Below are positions 27,412-35,539 of a DNA stretch of 64,000 bases, piece by piece (position 1 is the stretch's first letter; every line of letters begins with the position of its first letter). The stretch covers positions 238,392 to 302,391 of the forward strand of contig NZ_JAVFVV010000007.1 of NCBI RefSeq assembly GCF_030929505.1, given 5' to 3'. Source of the stretch: Mesorhizobium sp. LHD-90. Its GTDB lineage: Bacteria > Pseudomonadota > Alphaproteobacteria > Rhizobiales > Rhizobiaceae. The notes beneath the pieces are model-generated. The model saw only the letters and a list, made by a program, of their open reading frames with translations. It did not search any database and was not told where the DNA came from. Made by a program: the position numbers and the translations under genes.

Positions 27412-28697
27412 GGCCGGCCCCAGGGCAGCGAGGAGCGCGACGGCAGCGCGCCGCCGGTCGGCAGTACCTCCGACAGCCGCAGGCCCTCGTTCCACTTCGC
27501 CATCCGTTCGGAGCGGGTGAACGAGCCGACCTTCAGTTGCGGCACACCCCAGCCGACGGCGAGATGCACGACGGTGACGTCCTCGGTTTCGCCGGAGCGG
27601 GCCGACACCACTGCCGAATAGCCTGCCTCGCGCGCCGCATCGAGGGCGGCCTTCGTTTCGGTCAGCGTGCCGGCCTGATTCGGCTTGATGAGCACCGCGT
27701 TGCAGGCGCCGACAGTGGCCGCATGGCGCACCCGCGCGGCATTGGTCACCAGAAAATCGTCGCCGATGATCTGCATGGTCGCGCCCGCCGCCCTGGTGAA
27801 GGCGATCAGCCCTTCCTCGTCGTCCTCGGCCAGCGGGTCCTCGATCGATACCACCGGATAACGTTTGCACCAGCCGAGCAGCATGTCGACCATCTCGTCG
27901 CGCGAGAGCGTCCGGTCCTCGCGGTCCAGTCGGTAGCGGCCGTTCTTGCCGAACTCGCTGGCGGCGATGTCGAGCGAGATGGCCATGTCCTCGCCGGGGC
28001 GGAAGCCGGCGCGCTCGATGGCGCCGAGCAGCGTCGACAGCGCCTCCTCATTGGACGAGAACACCGGCCAGAACCCGCCCTCGTCGGCGACGCCGGCCAG
28101 CTTGCCCTGTTCCGCCAGCAGCTTTCCGGCGGCGCGATAGACCTCCGCCGTCCAGTCGAGCGCCGTGGCGAAATCCTCGGCGCCGACGGCGACCACCATC
28201 AGATCCTGGATGTCGATCCTGCGACCGGCATGCGCGCCGCCGCCAAAAATCTGGATTTCGGGCAGCGGAACTCGGCCAGGCGCGCGGCCGCCGGCCAGAT
28301 ATTGCCAGAGCGGCAGGCCGCCGCCGGCCGCCGCCGCATGGGCGACGGCCATGGAGGTGGCGATCAGCGCGTTGCCGCCGAGCCGGCCCTTGTTGGGCGT
28401 GCCGTCGAGTTCGATCAGCCTGCGGTCGATTGCCTTCTGGTCCGACGCGTCAAGACCCGCCAGCGCCGGCGCGATCTCGGCCGAAAAACCCGCCATCGCC
28501 TTCCTGACGTCCATGCCGCCGAGCGCGGCGCCGCCGTCGCGCAGGTCGACCGCCTCGCCGCTGCCGGTGGAGGCGCCCGCCGGCGCGATGGCGCGGCCGC
28601 GCGCGCCGTTGGCCAGCGCGATCTCGACCTCGATGGTCGGGCGGCCGCGCGAATCCCAGACCCTGCGCGCGGCGGCCCTCTCGATGGCAGTCTTCAT
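27408..28697 (-). CDS. Enolase-superfamily paralogue with altered active-site residues
   Basis: A 429-residue protein that aligns along its whole length with 2-phosphoglycerate enolase: GASTGSGEA (41-49), HAG (156-158), ADEGGF (204-209, E206), metal ligands D243 (SLDIAASEF), E286 (SIEDP) and D313 (IGDDF), catalytic lysines K338 (LIKPNQ) and K389 (QLKVG). Two residues strictly kept in true enolases differ: the Glu of the QEFMI motif is D165 (IQDLM), and the His of SHRSGET is A366 (SARSGET). It is therefore probably not the housekeeping enolase but a catabolic relative acting on a similar phosphorylated acid. Overlapping starts and stops bind it to the kinase and dehydrogenase genes. Confidence 0.85.
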   Translation of the reverse strand: MKTAIERAAARRVWDSRGRPTIEVEIALANGARGRAIAPAGASTGSGEAVDLRDGGAALGGMDVRKAMAGFSAEIAPALAGLDASDQKAIDRRLIELDGTPNKGRLGGNALIATSMAVAHAAAAGGGLPLWQYLAGGRAPGRVPLPEIQIFGGGAHAGRRIDIQDLMVVAVGAEDFATALDWTAEVYRAAGKLLAEQGKLAGVADEGGFWPVFSSNEEALSTLLGAIERAGFRPGEDMAISLDIAASEFGKNGRYRLDREDRTLSRDEMVDMLLGWCKRYPVVSIEDPLAEDDEEGLIAFTRAAGATMQIIGDDFLVTNAARVRHAATVGACNAVLIKPNQAGTLTETKAALDAAREAGYSAVVSARSGETEDVTVVHLAVGWGVPQLKVGSFTRSERMAKWNEGLRLSEVLPTGGALPSRSSLPWGRP

Positions 28698-29728
28698 GCG
28701 ATCTCCTTGTGCCAGCGCGCGGCGATGTCGGCCACCCGCTCGACCGGCTGCTTCAGGAGGGGAATGGCGAAGCGGCGCACCCTGTTCCTGTCGGTCTCGG
28801 CGGTGATGTATTCCACCGGCGACTTGCCGTCGATACGCGCCAGCATCAGGCCGGGCAGCAGGGCCGCGACGCGCGCTTCCAGCGCGGCGGCGGGCTCCCA
28901 TGCGACGCCGGCGAGATAGGCTTCCGACAGTGCGGCGAAGCAGGCAAGGAACTTTTGGCCGGCCGCCGGCGTCCACACGCATTTCAGCAACAGGTGATTG
29001 AGCACAAAGCCGAGATCGAAGGCCGGATCGCCGAACCAGGCGCATTCGGCGTCGAGGATGACCGGTCCTTTCGGTCCGGCCAGCATGTTTTTCGGACTGA
29101 CGTCGCCATGCACCAGGCAGCGTCGCGTCGCGGCCGTCGTGGCCGAGAGCGCGAACAGCCGATCGGCGACATCGGCGTGCTTGTTGGCGGTGGCTTCGAG
29201 ATAAGGTTCCAGCCGGATGGCGTGAAACGCCGCATCCGTGGCGAAACGCTCCGCGATCCCCGGATCGTCGGCGGTCGCCGCATGGATCGCCGCCAGCACG
29301 CGCCCGACCTCCGCGGCGAAGATCGGATCGGTATGGCCGTCGCGCAGCATCGTCTTCCACAGCCCGTATTGCGACGGCGGCAGGAACCGCATGACCACGA
29401 GGTGGCGATCGACATCCTCGGCGATCAGTTCGGGCACGTTCTCGGGGCAGATCGCGCTGGCCACCCGCATCCATTCCGCCTCGTAGTGGCTGCGCTCCAG
29501 CGGTGCTTCCCAGACCGCCGCCACTTTCAGCCGCGCCAGCGCCCGCTTGACGCAGAGATCGCCATTGGCGGTCGAAACCTTCCAGATTTCCGATGACACG
29601 CCGCCGCCGAGCGGCTCCAGTTCGGGGCGCTCGTCGCGCCCGAGCAGGCCGAGCCCTGCGAGGCCGGTCAACACGTCGTCTTCCACGCCGACCATGGGCG
29701 CGGTTCCGTCACGATCCCCCATGCTCAT
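28694..29728 (-). CDS. Aminoglycoside-phosphotransferase-fold kinase
   Basis: A 344-residue small-molecule kinase of the APH/choline kinase/methylthioribose kinase fold. The catalytic loop is LVHGDVSPKN (the Asp base, then Asn) followed by the metal site ILDAECAWFGDPAFDLGF. The N-lobe lysine is in LCVKRALARLK. The size fits MtnK-like kinases rather than antibiotic-resistance enzymes. As it sits between a GntR regulator and an enolase paralogue, it may make the phosphorylated acid that the enolase-like enzyme dehydrates. ATGA overlaps occur at both ends. Confidence 0.82.
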   Translation of the reverse strand: MSMGDRDGTAPMVGVEDDVLTGLAGLGLLGRDERPELEPLGGGVSSEIWKVSTANGDLCVKRALARLKVAAVWEAPLERSHYEAEWMRVASAICPENVPELIAEDVDRHLVVMRFLPPSQYGLWKTMLRDGHTDPIFAAEVGRVLAAIHAATADDPGIAERFATDAAFHAIRLEPYLEATANKHADVADRLFALSATTAATRRCLVHGDVSPKNMLAGPKGPVILDAECAWFGDPAFDLGFVLNHLLLKCVWTPAAGQKFLACFAALSEAYLAGVAWEPAAALEARVAALLPGLMLARIDGKSPVEYITAETDRNRVRRFAIPLLKQPVERVADIAARWHKEIA

Positions 29729-30459
29729 CTGGCGATTGACCGCACCATCTCCTCGAGCGGACGCATGTGCTGATCCATCGCACGCGTGATCTCGGTTGGA
29801 TCCCTGCTGCGCAGCGCCGCCAGCGTGTCCTCGTGCACCCTGACGATCGCGCCGGCCGCGCGTGGGTTGGAGAAATAGCCGCGCATGCGCACGAACAGGT
29901 GCTCCAGAACCTGATGCTGGTAAAGCGCGAGCGCGCTGCTGCGCGCGGCCCGGCCCATGATGTAGTGGAATTGGTGGTCGAGGCGGATCATCATCGAAAG
30001 CTCGCCCTCGCGATGGTCGCGCAGCCGCTCTATCGCCTCCTCCATCGCCGCGAAATCCTCCGGTCTTGCCCGCCGCGCCGCCAGTTGTGCGATCTGCATC
30101 TCAACTGGCCGCCGCGCCTCCACGATGCCGGCGAGATCGACATGTCCCAGCGGGCCGCTCATCGCCAGTATATGCTCCGGAACTTCGTTCGTCTCCACCA
30201 CAAGGCCGCCGCCGACGCCGCGTATGGCGCGCACCACCGAGGCGCCGGCCAGCACCTTCAGCGCCGCCCCGACCACCGGCTTGCTGACGCGCATCAGCCG
30301 GGCCAGCGCCTCGATGTTGGGCAGCCGCTCGCCTGGGTTGTAGGCGCCGGACAGGATGGCGAAGGCGATCTGCTCGACTACCTGTTCGTGCGCCCTCGTG
30401 CTGGGGATGGGATGGAAAGGCTCGCGGCCGAATCCGCCAGTAGGGGAAATGCCGACCAT
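29725..30459 (-). CDS. GntR/FadR-type transcriptional regulator
   Basis: A 244-residue FadR-subfamily regulator: winged helix at residues 21-90 (VEQIAFAILSGAYNPGERLPN, then LARLMRVSKPVVGAALKVLAG) and an all-helical FCD ligand domain with DHQFHYIMGRAA and the terminal VHEDTLAALRSRD histidine. The start at 30459 is chosen because the frame upstream to 30675 looks non-coding and AT-rich; a GTG one codon earlier is possible. It heads the kinase/enolase/dehydrogenase unit and probably represses it through the dyad at 30593-30608. Confidence 0.88.
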   Translation of the reverse strand: MVGISPTGGFGREPFHPIPSTRAHEQVVEQIAFAILSGAYNPGERLPNIEALARLMRVSKPVVGAALKVLAGASVVRAIRGVGGGLVVETNEVPEHILAMSGPLGHVDLAGIVEARRPVEMQIAQLAARRARPEDFAAMEEAIERLRDHREGELSMMIRLDHQFHYIMGRAARSSALALYQHQVLEHLFVRMRGYFSNPRAAGAIVRVHEDTLAALRSRDPTEITRAMDQHMRPLEEMVRSIAR

Positions 30460-30555
30460 CACGCCGCGGCCCCGGTCGCCAACCTGCCGCCGGTCGAAGG
30501 AATGGCACACCCCCGGTCCATGCGCTTCTTGAGAATCGTCGCAACGTGAAGAAGA

Positions 30556-30608
30556 ATTATAATGATCGTATCGTAAGCAAAACACCGGAAAAGACAACAT
30601 ACGTTGTC
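30556..30608 (-). promoter_or_regulatory. Promoter and dyad operator of the GntR operon
   Basis: The 239-base gap upstream of the GntR gene is AT-richer than its surroundings and holds no gene. On the minus strand a perfect -10 box TATAAT lies at 30561-30556; the -35 is weak. About 32 bases further upstream GACAACATACGTTGTC (30593-30608) is a dyad matching 14 of 16 positions, with 6-bp perfect arms. FadR-type proteins bind short dyads of this size, so autoregulation is likely. Confidence 0.5.
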
Positions 30609-30698
30609 GTCCGTGGAACGCGGGGTTTTCAAAGACCCTGGGCAGGGCATTACTGCCTTGCATTAGCGCTGGCATATATACGAGCCTTCTGCGCCGCT

Positions 30699-30962
30699 TT
30701 ATATGCCGCCGGGCGAGAAGTTCTGGCGGGTGAGAAGCTGTGGCGGGATCACGCGGCTGCCGGACCGCATCTCGCGCGGCGTCATGCCGAATTGCGCCCG
30801 GAAACAGCGGTTGAAATAGGATATATCATGGAAGCCGCTCCGCTTGGCGATCTCGGCGAGGTCGTGGCGCGGGTCCGACAGCATGGACACCGCCAGGTTG
30901 AGGCGGAGTTCCATGACGATGCGCCGCCACCGCCGCGGGCCCGCTCGGCCGCCGGGAAAACC
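30699..30962 (-). pseudogene. Remnant of an AraC-family regulator (C-terminal helix-turn-helix only)
   Basis: The frame from just after the acyl-CoA dehydrogenase stop reads RWRRIVMELRLNLAVSML...DLAEIAKRSGFHDISYFNRCFRAQFGMTPREMR, which is the second half of an AraC/XylS DNA-binding domain. The first helix-turn-helix and the whole ligand domain are missing; an ATG at 30914 would give only 71 residues. The gene appears truncated by a deletion that brought the dehydrogenase next to it. A small protein made from the internal ATG is possible but unlikely to bind DNA normally. Confidence 0.7.
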
Positions 30963-30964
30963 GG

Positions 30965-32191
30965 TCAAACCGACGGCGGTTTCTCCTCGCCGTCTACCGG
31001 CCAGATCCAGAAGCCAAAACCTTCTTCGGTCAGGATGCGGTTGAGCACCATGCGGTGCACTTCGTCGGCGCCGTCGACCAGCCGCGCCTGGCGGGCGTAG
31101 CGGTAGATCCATTCGAGCACCGTGTCGGTCGAATAGCCGCGCGCGCCGTTGATCTGGATCGCGATGTCTGCCGCCTCGTGCAGCAGATTGGCGACGTGGA
31201 TCTTCGCCATGGACACTTCCTTGCGCGCGAAGCCGCCGCGGTCGAGTTCCCACGCCGCCTTCATCACCAGCAGCCGGCCGATCTCGATCTTCATGGCCAG
31301 TCCGCCCAGCATCAACTGGATCGATTCGCGGTCGGCCAGCCGCTGGCCGAACCCCTCGCGCCGCGCCGCATAGTCCTGGGCAATCTCGACGGCGCGTTTC
31401 GATAACCCCAGCCAGCGCATGCAATGCGTCAGCCGCGCCGGGCCCAGCCTTGTCTGCGTGACCTTCAGCCCGCGACCGACGCCGCCCAGAATGTTCTCTT
31501 CCGGCACTTCCAGCCCGTCGAACTCGAGTTCGCAATGGCCGCCATGCTCCTCCGGCCCCATGATGCCGATGCGCCGCACGATCCGCCATCCGGGCTGGTC
31601 CCGGTGATAGAGGAAGGCGGTCAGGCCATTGCGCGGATCGTCCGAGGTTCGCGCCATGAGGATGAAATGGCTCGCCTCCTCCGCGCCGGTGATGAACCAT
31701 TTGCGGCCGGTGATCAGATAGCTTTTGCCTTTCTTCTCCGCCCGGGTCCGGATCATCGACGGATCGGAGCCGCCGCCGGGATGCGGCTCCGTCATGGCGA
31801 AGGCGGATCTCACCTTGCCCTCCACGATGGGCTTGAGCCAGCGCTCGCGCTGGGCCGGCGTGCCGAGCTGTTCCAGCACCATCATGTTGCCGTCGTCGGG
31901 CGCCGCCGAGTTGAACACAGCCGGCCCGAAGATCGAGCGGTTCATCGCCTCGTAGCAGACTGCCATGCCGACCTTGCCGAGACCGGCGCCGCCGGTCTCT
32001 TTCTTCAATTGCAGGCACCAGAGGCCGCGCGCTCGCGCCTCGGCGCGCAATTCGTCGAGCAGGCCGAGGCGGATATTGCCGTGCCCGTCATAGGAGGCCG
32101 GATCGGCTTCCAGCGGCAGGATTTTTTCCTCGACCATTTTCGCGATGCGGACGCGGAAATCCTCGATGTCCGGGGAGATGCGAAAATCCAT
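30965..32191 (-). CDS. Acyl-CoA dehydrogenase (ACAD10/11-like)
   Basis: A 408-residue FAD enzyme with the three acyl-CoA dehydrogenase regions: AFAMTEPHPGGGSDPSMI and WFITGAEEASHFI in the middle domain and INGARGYSTDTVLEWIYRYARQARLVDGADEVHRM in the C-terminal domain. The LVDGADEVH pattern is typical of the ACAD10/11-like group rather than short-chain enzymes. It is preceded 9 bases upstream by an SDR gene, so the pair probably oxidises an acyl-CoA in two steps. Its 3' end abuts the broken AraC gene. Confidence 0.87.
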   Translation of the reverse strand: MDFRISPDIEDFRVRIAKMVEEKILPLEADPASYDGHGNIRLGLLDELRAEARARGLWCLQLKKETGGAGLGKVGMAVCYEAMNRSIFGPAVFNSAAPDDGNMMVLEQLGTPAQRERWLKPIVEGKVRSAFAMTEPHPGGGSDPSMIRTRAEKKGKSYLITGRKWFITGAEEASHFILMARTSDDPRNGLTAFLYHRDQPGWRIVRRIGIMGPEEHGGHCELEFDGLEVPEENILGGVGRGLKVTQTRLGPARLTHCMRWLGLSKRAVEIAQDYAARREGFGQRLADRESIQLMLGGLAMKIEIGRLLVMKAAWELDRGGFARKEVSMAKIHVANLLHEAADIAIQINGARGYSTDTVLEWIYRYARQARLVDGADEVHRMVLNRILTEEGFGFWIWPVDGEEKPPSV

Positions 32192-32200
32192 CGAAAATTC

Positions 32201-32968
32201 CTACAGGCTGGACACGAGGTGGCCGCCGTCGACCGCCAGCGCGGCACCGGTGATGTAGGCGCCCGCGTCCGAGGCGAGCAGCAATAGCGCGCCGTCGAGA
32301 TCCTGCTCCAGGCCGATGCGCCGCTGCGGTATACGGCGCACCAGCGCCTCGCCGACCTCGGTCGTAAAGAAATCCCGGTTGATCTCGGTGACGATGTAGC
32401 CGGGACAGAGCGCATTGACCCTGATCCCGTGCCGCGCCCATTCGAGCGCCAGCGCCTTGGTGAGGTGCACGAGGCCGGCCTTGGACGCCGCATAGGCGGC
32501 AAGCTGGTTGGCGACGCGGAAACCGGTGATCGAGGCGATGTTGACGATCGATCCGCCGCGGCCCCTCCCGGCCATCTTTCTCGCCGCCGCCTGCGCCACA
32601 AGGAAGGCGCCCGTCAGATTGGTGTCGATGACGGCTTCCCAATCCTCGGCCGCCATGTCCATCGCCTTGCCTGCATGCGCGATGCCGGCATTGTTGACGA
32701 GGATGTCGGGAACGACATCGTCGAACGCGGAGGCGATCGATCCAGCATCGGTCACGTCGAGCGCGATCGCGCTTGCCTGGCCGCCGGCCGCGGTGATCTC
32801 GGCGCGCAACGCCTCCAGCCGGTCGGTGCGGCGGGCGGCCAGCACGACCGACGCCCCCGCCCGCGCCAGCAGCCCGGCAAAATGCCGGCCGAGACCGCTC
32901 GATGCGCCTGTCACCAGCGCGGTGCGGCCGTCGAGCCGCCAGGTTGCGAACACGTCCTGCCCGCTCAT
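32201..32968 (-). CDS. Short-chain dehydrogenase/reductase
   Basis: A 255-residue classical SDR: NAD(P)-binding TGASSGLGRHF (residues 20-30), NNAGIAHAG, catalytic Ser in NIASITGF and YAASK as the YxxxK pair, then the C-terminal GAALAVDGGHL. An acidic residue does not directly follow the second strand (AARRTDRL), which suggests NADP preference. It is cotranscribed with the acyl-CoA dehydrogenase. A 3-hydroxyacyl-CoA or secondary alcohol substrate would fit the pairing but is inferred. Confidence 0.88.
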   Translation of the reverse strand: MSGQDVFATWRLDGRTALVTGASSGLGRHFAGLLARAGASVVLAARRTDRLEALRAEITAAGGQASAIALDVTDAGSIASAFDDVVPDILVNNAGIAHAGKAMDMAAEDWEAVIDTNLTGAFLVAQAAARKMAGRGRGGSIVNIASITGFRVANQLAAYAASKAGLVHLTKALALEWARHGIRVNALCPGYIVTEINRDFFTTEVGEALVRRIPQRRIGLEQDLDGALLLLASDAGAYITGAALAVDGGHLVSSL

Positions 32969-33275
32969 GTTGGCCGCCCTGGCAGTTCCGATTGCGCAAA
33001 GGCGTAGCGTGTCATGCGGCCTCCCTGAACCTCGTGACGGAATGTCTGCGCCGGGCGCGAACGCCTTCGCCCGCGCCGGCCGTGACGGCTGGCAGAACCG
33101 AACGCGTAACTACCGGATCCTCAGCTAATACGATGCTTGCGTCCGGGACAACCTCGAACCGGACGAGCTCTTGGATCGTGACCCTGACGGACCGCGTCCC
33201 GGTCCGTCGTCAGGCCGCGGCCGAGCGTCCGCCGAGAGATCCCTACGCACGGTCTCCACCGACCGCCGTGCCGGA
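32969..33275 (-). other. 307-base gap with a short open frame but no recognisable gene
   Basis: On the minus strand a frame stays open from about 33209 to a stop at 33012-33014 (66 codons, hydrophobic-alternating near VRVTIQELVRFEVVP) but has no ATG and no clear ribosome site. It may be a gene fragment or chance. No palindrome or clear promoter was found. Confidence 0.3.
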
Positions 33276-34103
33276 TCACGCCTTCCAGGAAGGCGCCAGG
33301 CTCTTCAGAAACCGGTCGAAGATCGAGTCGAACCGGTCCGGCGAATCCCAGAACGGTGCGTGGCCCGACTTCGAGATCACATGTTTCTTGCCCTCCCACA
33401 GGTTGGAGAAGGGGATGGTGTCGACGAACTCCACGTTCACGAAAGGCTCGTCGGTGCCGTTGAGCACGGCGATCGGCGGCGTGTCGCCCAAAATGATCCG
33501 GCTCTGGTCGCGGCCGACGCCTTCCGCAAACTTGCCCAGCATCAGCTTTCGCGCGCGGCCGTCGGTGCGCTTCACCGCGTCGTGGAGCAACTGGTCGAAG
33601 GGCTCGCCGCAGGTGTTGCGGGCGTAGGCATCGATGTCCTCCGGCGTAAAATGCTCCTTGCCGGCCAGCCCCATATGCGGGCTCGGCAAAAAACCGTTGC
33701 CGAGGTCTGCTGCCGAGACCGGCGGCGTGCCGGTGATCATCAGGCCGAGCATGCCCTTGTAGAGGCCGATCATCTCCAGCCCGATATGGCCACCCAGCGA
33801 CCAGCCGAAGATCGCCGCGCGCTCGTGCCCCAGCTTCAGCATCGCCTCGGTGAAAGCGGCGGCGTAGCCCGGCATGTTGTAGGTGCGGTCGAGGTCGATC
33901 GCATTGTCCGACTCGCCATGCCCCGGCAGGTCGATAGCGATCAGGTGAAAATCTTGGCCGATCTGGCCGTCGAACTGGTTGCGGAACACTTCCGACGACG
34001 ACGAATTGCCGTGGATCATCAGCACCGGCATCCCTGTGCCGTCGGTCTCGCGCACCGCCAGCGTGCCGTGGCTCGTTTCGATCCTGGATTTTTTCGTCGC
34101 CAC
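33276..34103 (-). CDS. Alpha/beta-fold hydrolase
   Basis: A 275-residue alpha/beta hydrolase. The oxyanion motif HGNSSSSEVFRNQ is near residue 32, the nucleophile elbow is FGWSLGG, the acid is likely in LNGTDEPF and the histidine in SKSGHAPFW. The GTG at 34103 is preferred to the ATG at 34139 because GGAGG stands 5 bases upstream of it and nothing resembling a ribosome site precedes the ATG. An esterase, lactonase or C-C hydrolase role cannot be separated. It lies between the SDR/dehydrogenase pair and the divergent Liv importer. Confidence 0.82.
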   Translation of the reverse strand: MATKKSRIETSHGTLAVRETDGTGMPVLMIHGNSSSSEVFRNQFDGQIGQDFHLIAIDLPGHGESDNAIDLDRTYNMPGYAAAFTEAMLKLGHERAAIFGWSLGGHIGLEMIGLYKGMLGLMITGTPPVSAADLGNGFLPSPHMGLAGKEHFTPEDIDAYARNTCGEPFDQLLHDAVKRTDGRARKLMLGKFAEGVGRDQSRIILGDTPPIAVLNGTDEPFVNVEFVDTIPFSNLWEGKKHVISKSGHAPFWDSPDRFDSIFDRFLKSLAPSWKA

Positions 34104-34282
34104 CCCGGCCTCCAACCCTGTTCTCAGGCAATTGCACATAATTCAATCACACCCCGATCCGCGTGCGCCAATTAGGCAAAAATGCGTGTCGAGGTATGAA
34201 AATATCTTTTCAGATTGAACCGCGTGTGCATAGATTGTCAATCATTCAACCTCGCCTACCACACGCAACAGGGGAACGTGTC

Positions 34283-35536
34283 ATGACTTCCAACGCCGTG
34301 GGCCGCCGTGTCCGCCAACTCGTCCTGGGGGCCTCGATCGCTGCGCTCACAGCCGCCGCCAGCACCGCCGCCTTCGCCGACACCATCAAGATCGGCCTGC
34401 TCGCCCCGCTCACCGGCCCTGCCGCGGCGGATGGCCAGGAATTCCAGCGCGGCGCCCAGCTCGCCATCGACGAGATCAACGCGGCCGGAGGCTTCAACGG
34501 CGACACGTTCGAACTGGCGGTCGGCGACGTGAAGGACCAGTCGGCCGGCGCGGTGACCAGCGCCGTCGAGCGCCTGCTCGGCGACCAGGACGTGCATCTG
34601 ATGACGACCGGCTATGCCAGCCTGACCAATTTCGAGATCGACAACATGGCGGAAGCGGAGATGCCCTACATTCTCTCGGCCAACTCGCAGCAGACCAAGG
34701 ACATCGTCTCGGCGGATCCGTCGAAATACGGCTGCTGCTGGTCGCTGACGCCGTCCTACGATGCGTACAATACGGACGTTACTACCTTCGTCGAGAAACT
34801 CGCGGCCGACGGCAAGATCCAGTTGCCGACCAGGAAGGTGGCGATCGTCTCTTCCGACAACGCCTATTCCAAAACCATCTCGGAAGGCATGAAGAAGACA
34901 TTTGCCGAGAAGGGCTGGACCATCACCGTCGACGAACTCGTGCCGTTCGGCGAGGTCACCGATTGGCGCGCCATCCTGGCAAAAGTCCGCGAGAACGTGC
35001 CGGACGTCGTCATCAACACCGACTACCTGCCCGGCAACTCGGCCTCCTTCCTCAACCAGTTCCTGGAGCAGCCGACCAAGAGCCTGGTCTTCCTGCAATA
35101 CGCGCCCAGCGTGCCGGAGTTCGTCGAGCTGACCAAGAAGAACTCAGACGGTGTCATCTACAACCTGCTCGGCGGCCCGCTGACCACGCCGAAGAACCCG
35201 CGCGCCGCCGAGGTCGCCGACAAGTACAAGGCGAAATACGGCGTCGAGAGCGGCACCTATGGCGTGGCGCTCTACGAGACGGTCTATCTTTATCTCGATG
35301 CACTGAAGAAGGCCGGCGACCCCGCCGACCACCAGGCTGTCATGAAGGCACTGGCCGAGACCGACAAGCAGATCGCCGCCGGCCGCCTGAAGTTCGATCC
35401 GGCGACCCACCTCGCCACGCAGGGCGACGAGTTCATCCCGATCACCTTCTTCCAGATCTGGGACGGAAAGCGCGACCTGATCTCGCCGGTGCAATACGCC
35501 ACCGGCGAGTTCAAGATCCAGCCCTGGATGCAGTGA
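34283..35536 (+). CDS. Liv-type ABC importer, periplasmic binding protein
   Basis: A 417-residue type I receptor (LivK/Peripla_BP_6 family). The signal peptide runs to about residue 32 with cleavage near AFA-D. The mature start IKIGLLAPLTGPAAADGQEFQRGAQLAIDE is the family hallmark. Start at 34283 with AGGGGAA 8 bases upstream. It leads a complete five-gene importer. In this family the ligand may be a branched amino acid, amide, urea or other small polar compound; nearby amidohydrolases suggest an amide or N-acyl compound. Confidence 0.9.
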   Translation: MTSNAVGRRVRQLVLGASIAALTAAASTAAFADTIKIGLLAPLTGPAAADGQEFQRGAQLAIDEINAAGGFNGDTFELAVGDVKDQSAGAVTSAVERLLGDQDVHLMTTGYASLTNFEIDNMAEAEMPYILSANSQQTKDIVSADPSKYGCCWSLTPSYDAYNTDVTTFVEKLAADGKIQLPTRKVAIVSSDNAYSKTISEGMKKTFAEKGWTITVDELVPFGEVTDWRAILAKVRENVPDVVINTDYLPGNSASFLNQFLEQPTKSLVFLQYAPSVPEFVELTKKNSDGVIYNLLGGPLTTPKNPRAAEVADKYKAKYGVESGTYGVALYETVYLYLDALKKAGDPADHQAVMKALAETDKQIAAGRLKFDPATHLATQGDEFIPITFFQIWDGKRDLISPVQYATGEFKIQPWMQ

Positions 35537-35539
35537 CGC

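Noticed and set aside
28694..29728. Antibiotic-resistance aminoglycoside phosphotransferase
   Set aside because: The fold is shared, but the operon context (GntR, enolase paralogue, dehydrogenase) and length point to a metabolic kinase.
34233..34243. GATTGTCAATC dyad upstream of the Liv importer, sharing TTGTCAA with the RpiR promoter region
   Set aside because: In the RpiR region the shared core is mainly the minus-strand -35 box TTGACA, so the match does not prove a common operator. It may simply be a -35 for the alpha/beta hydrolase.
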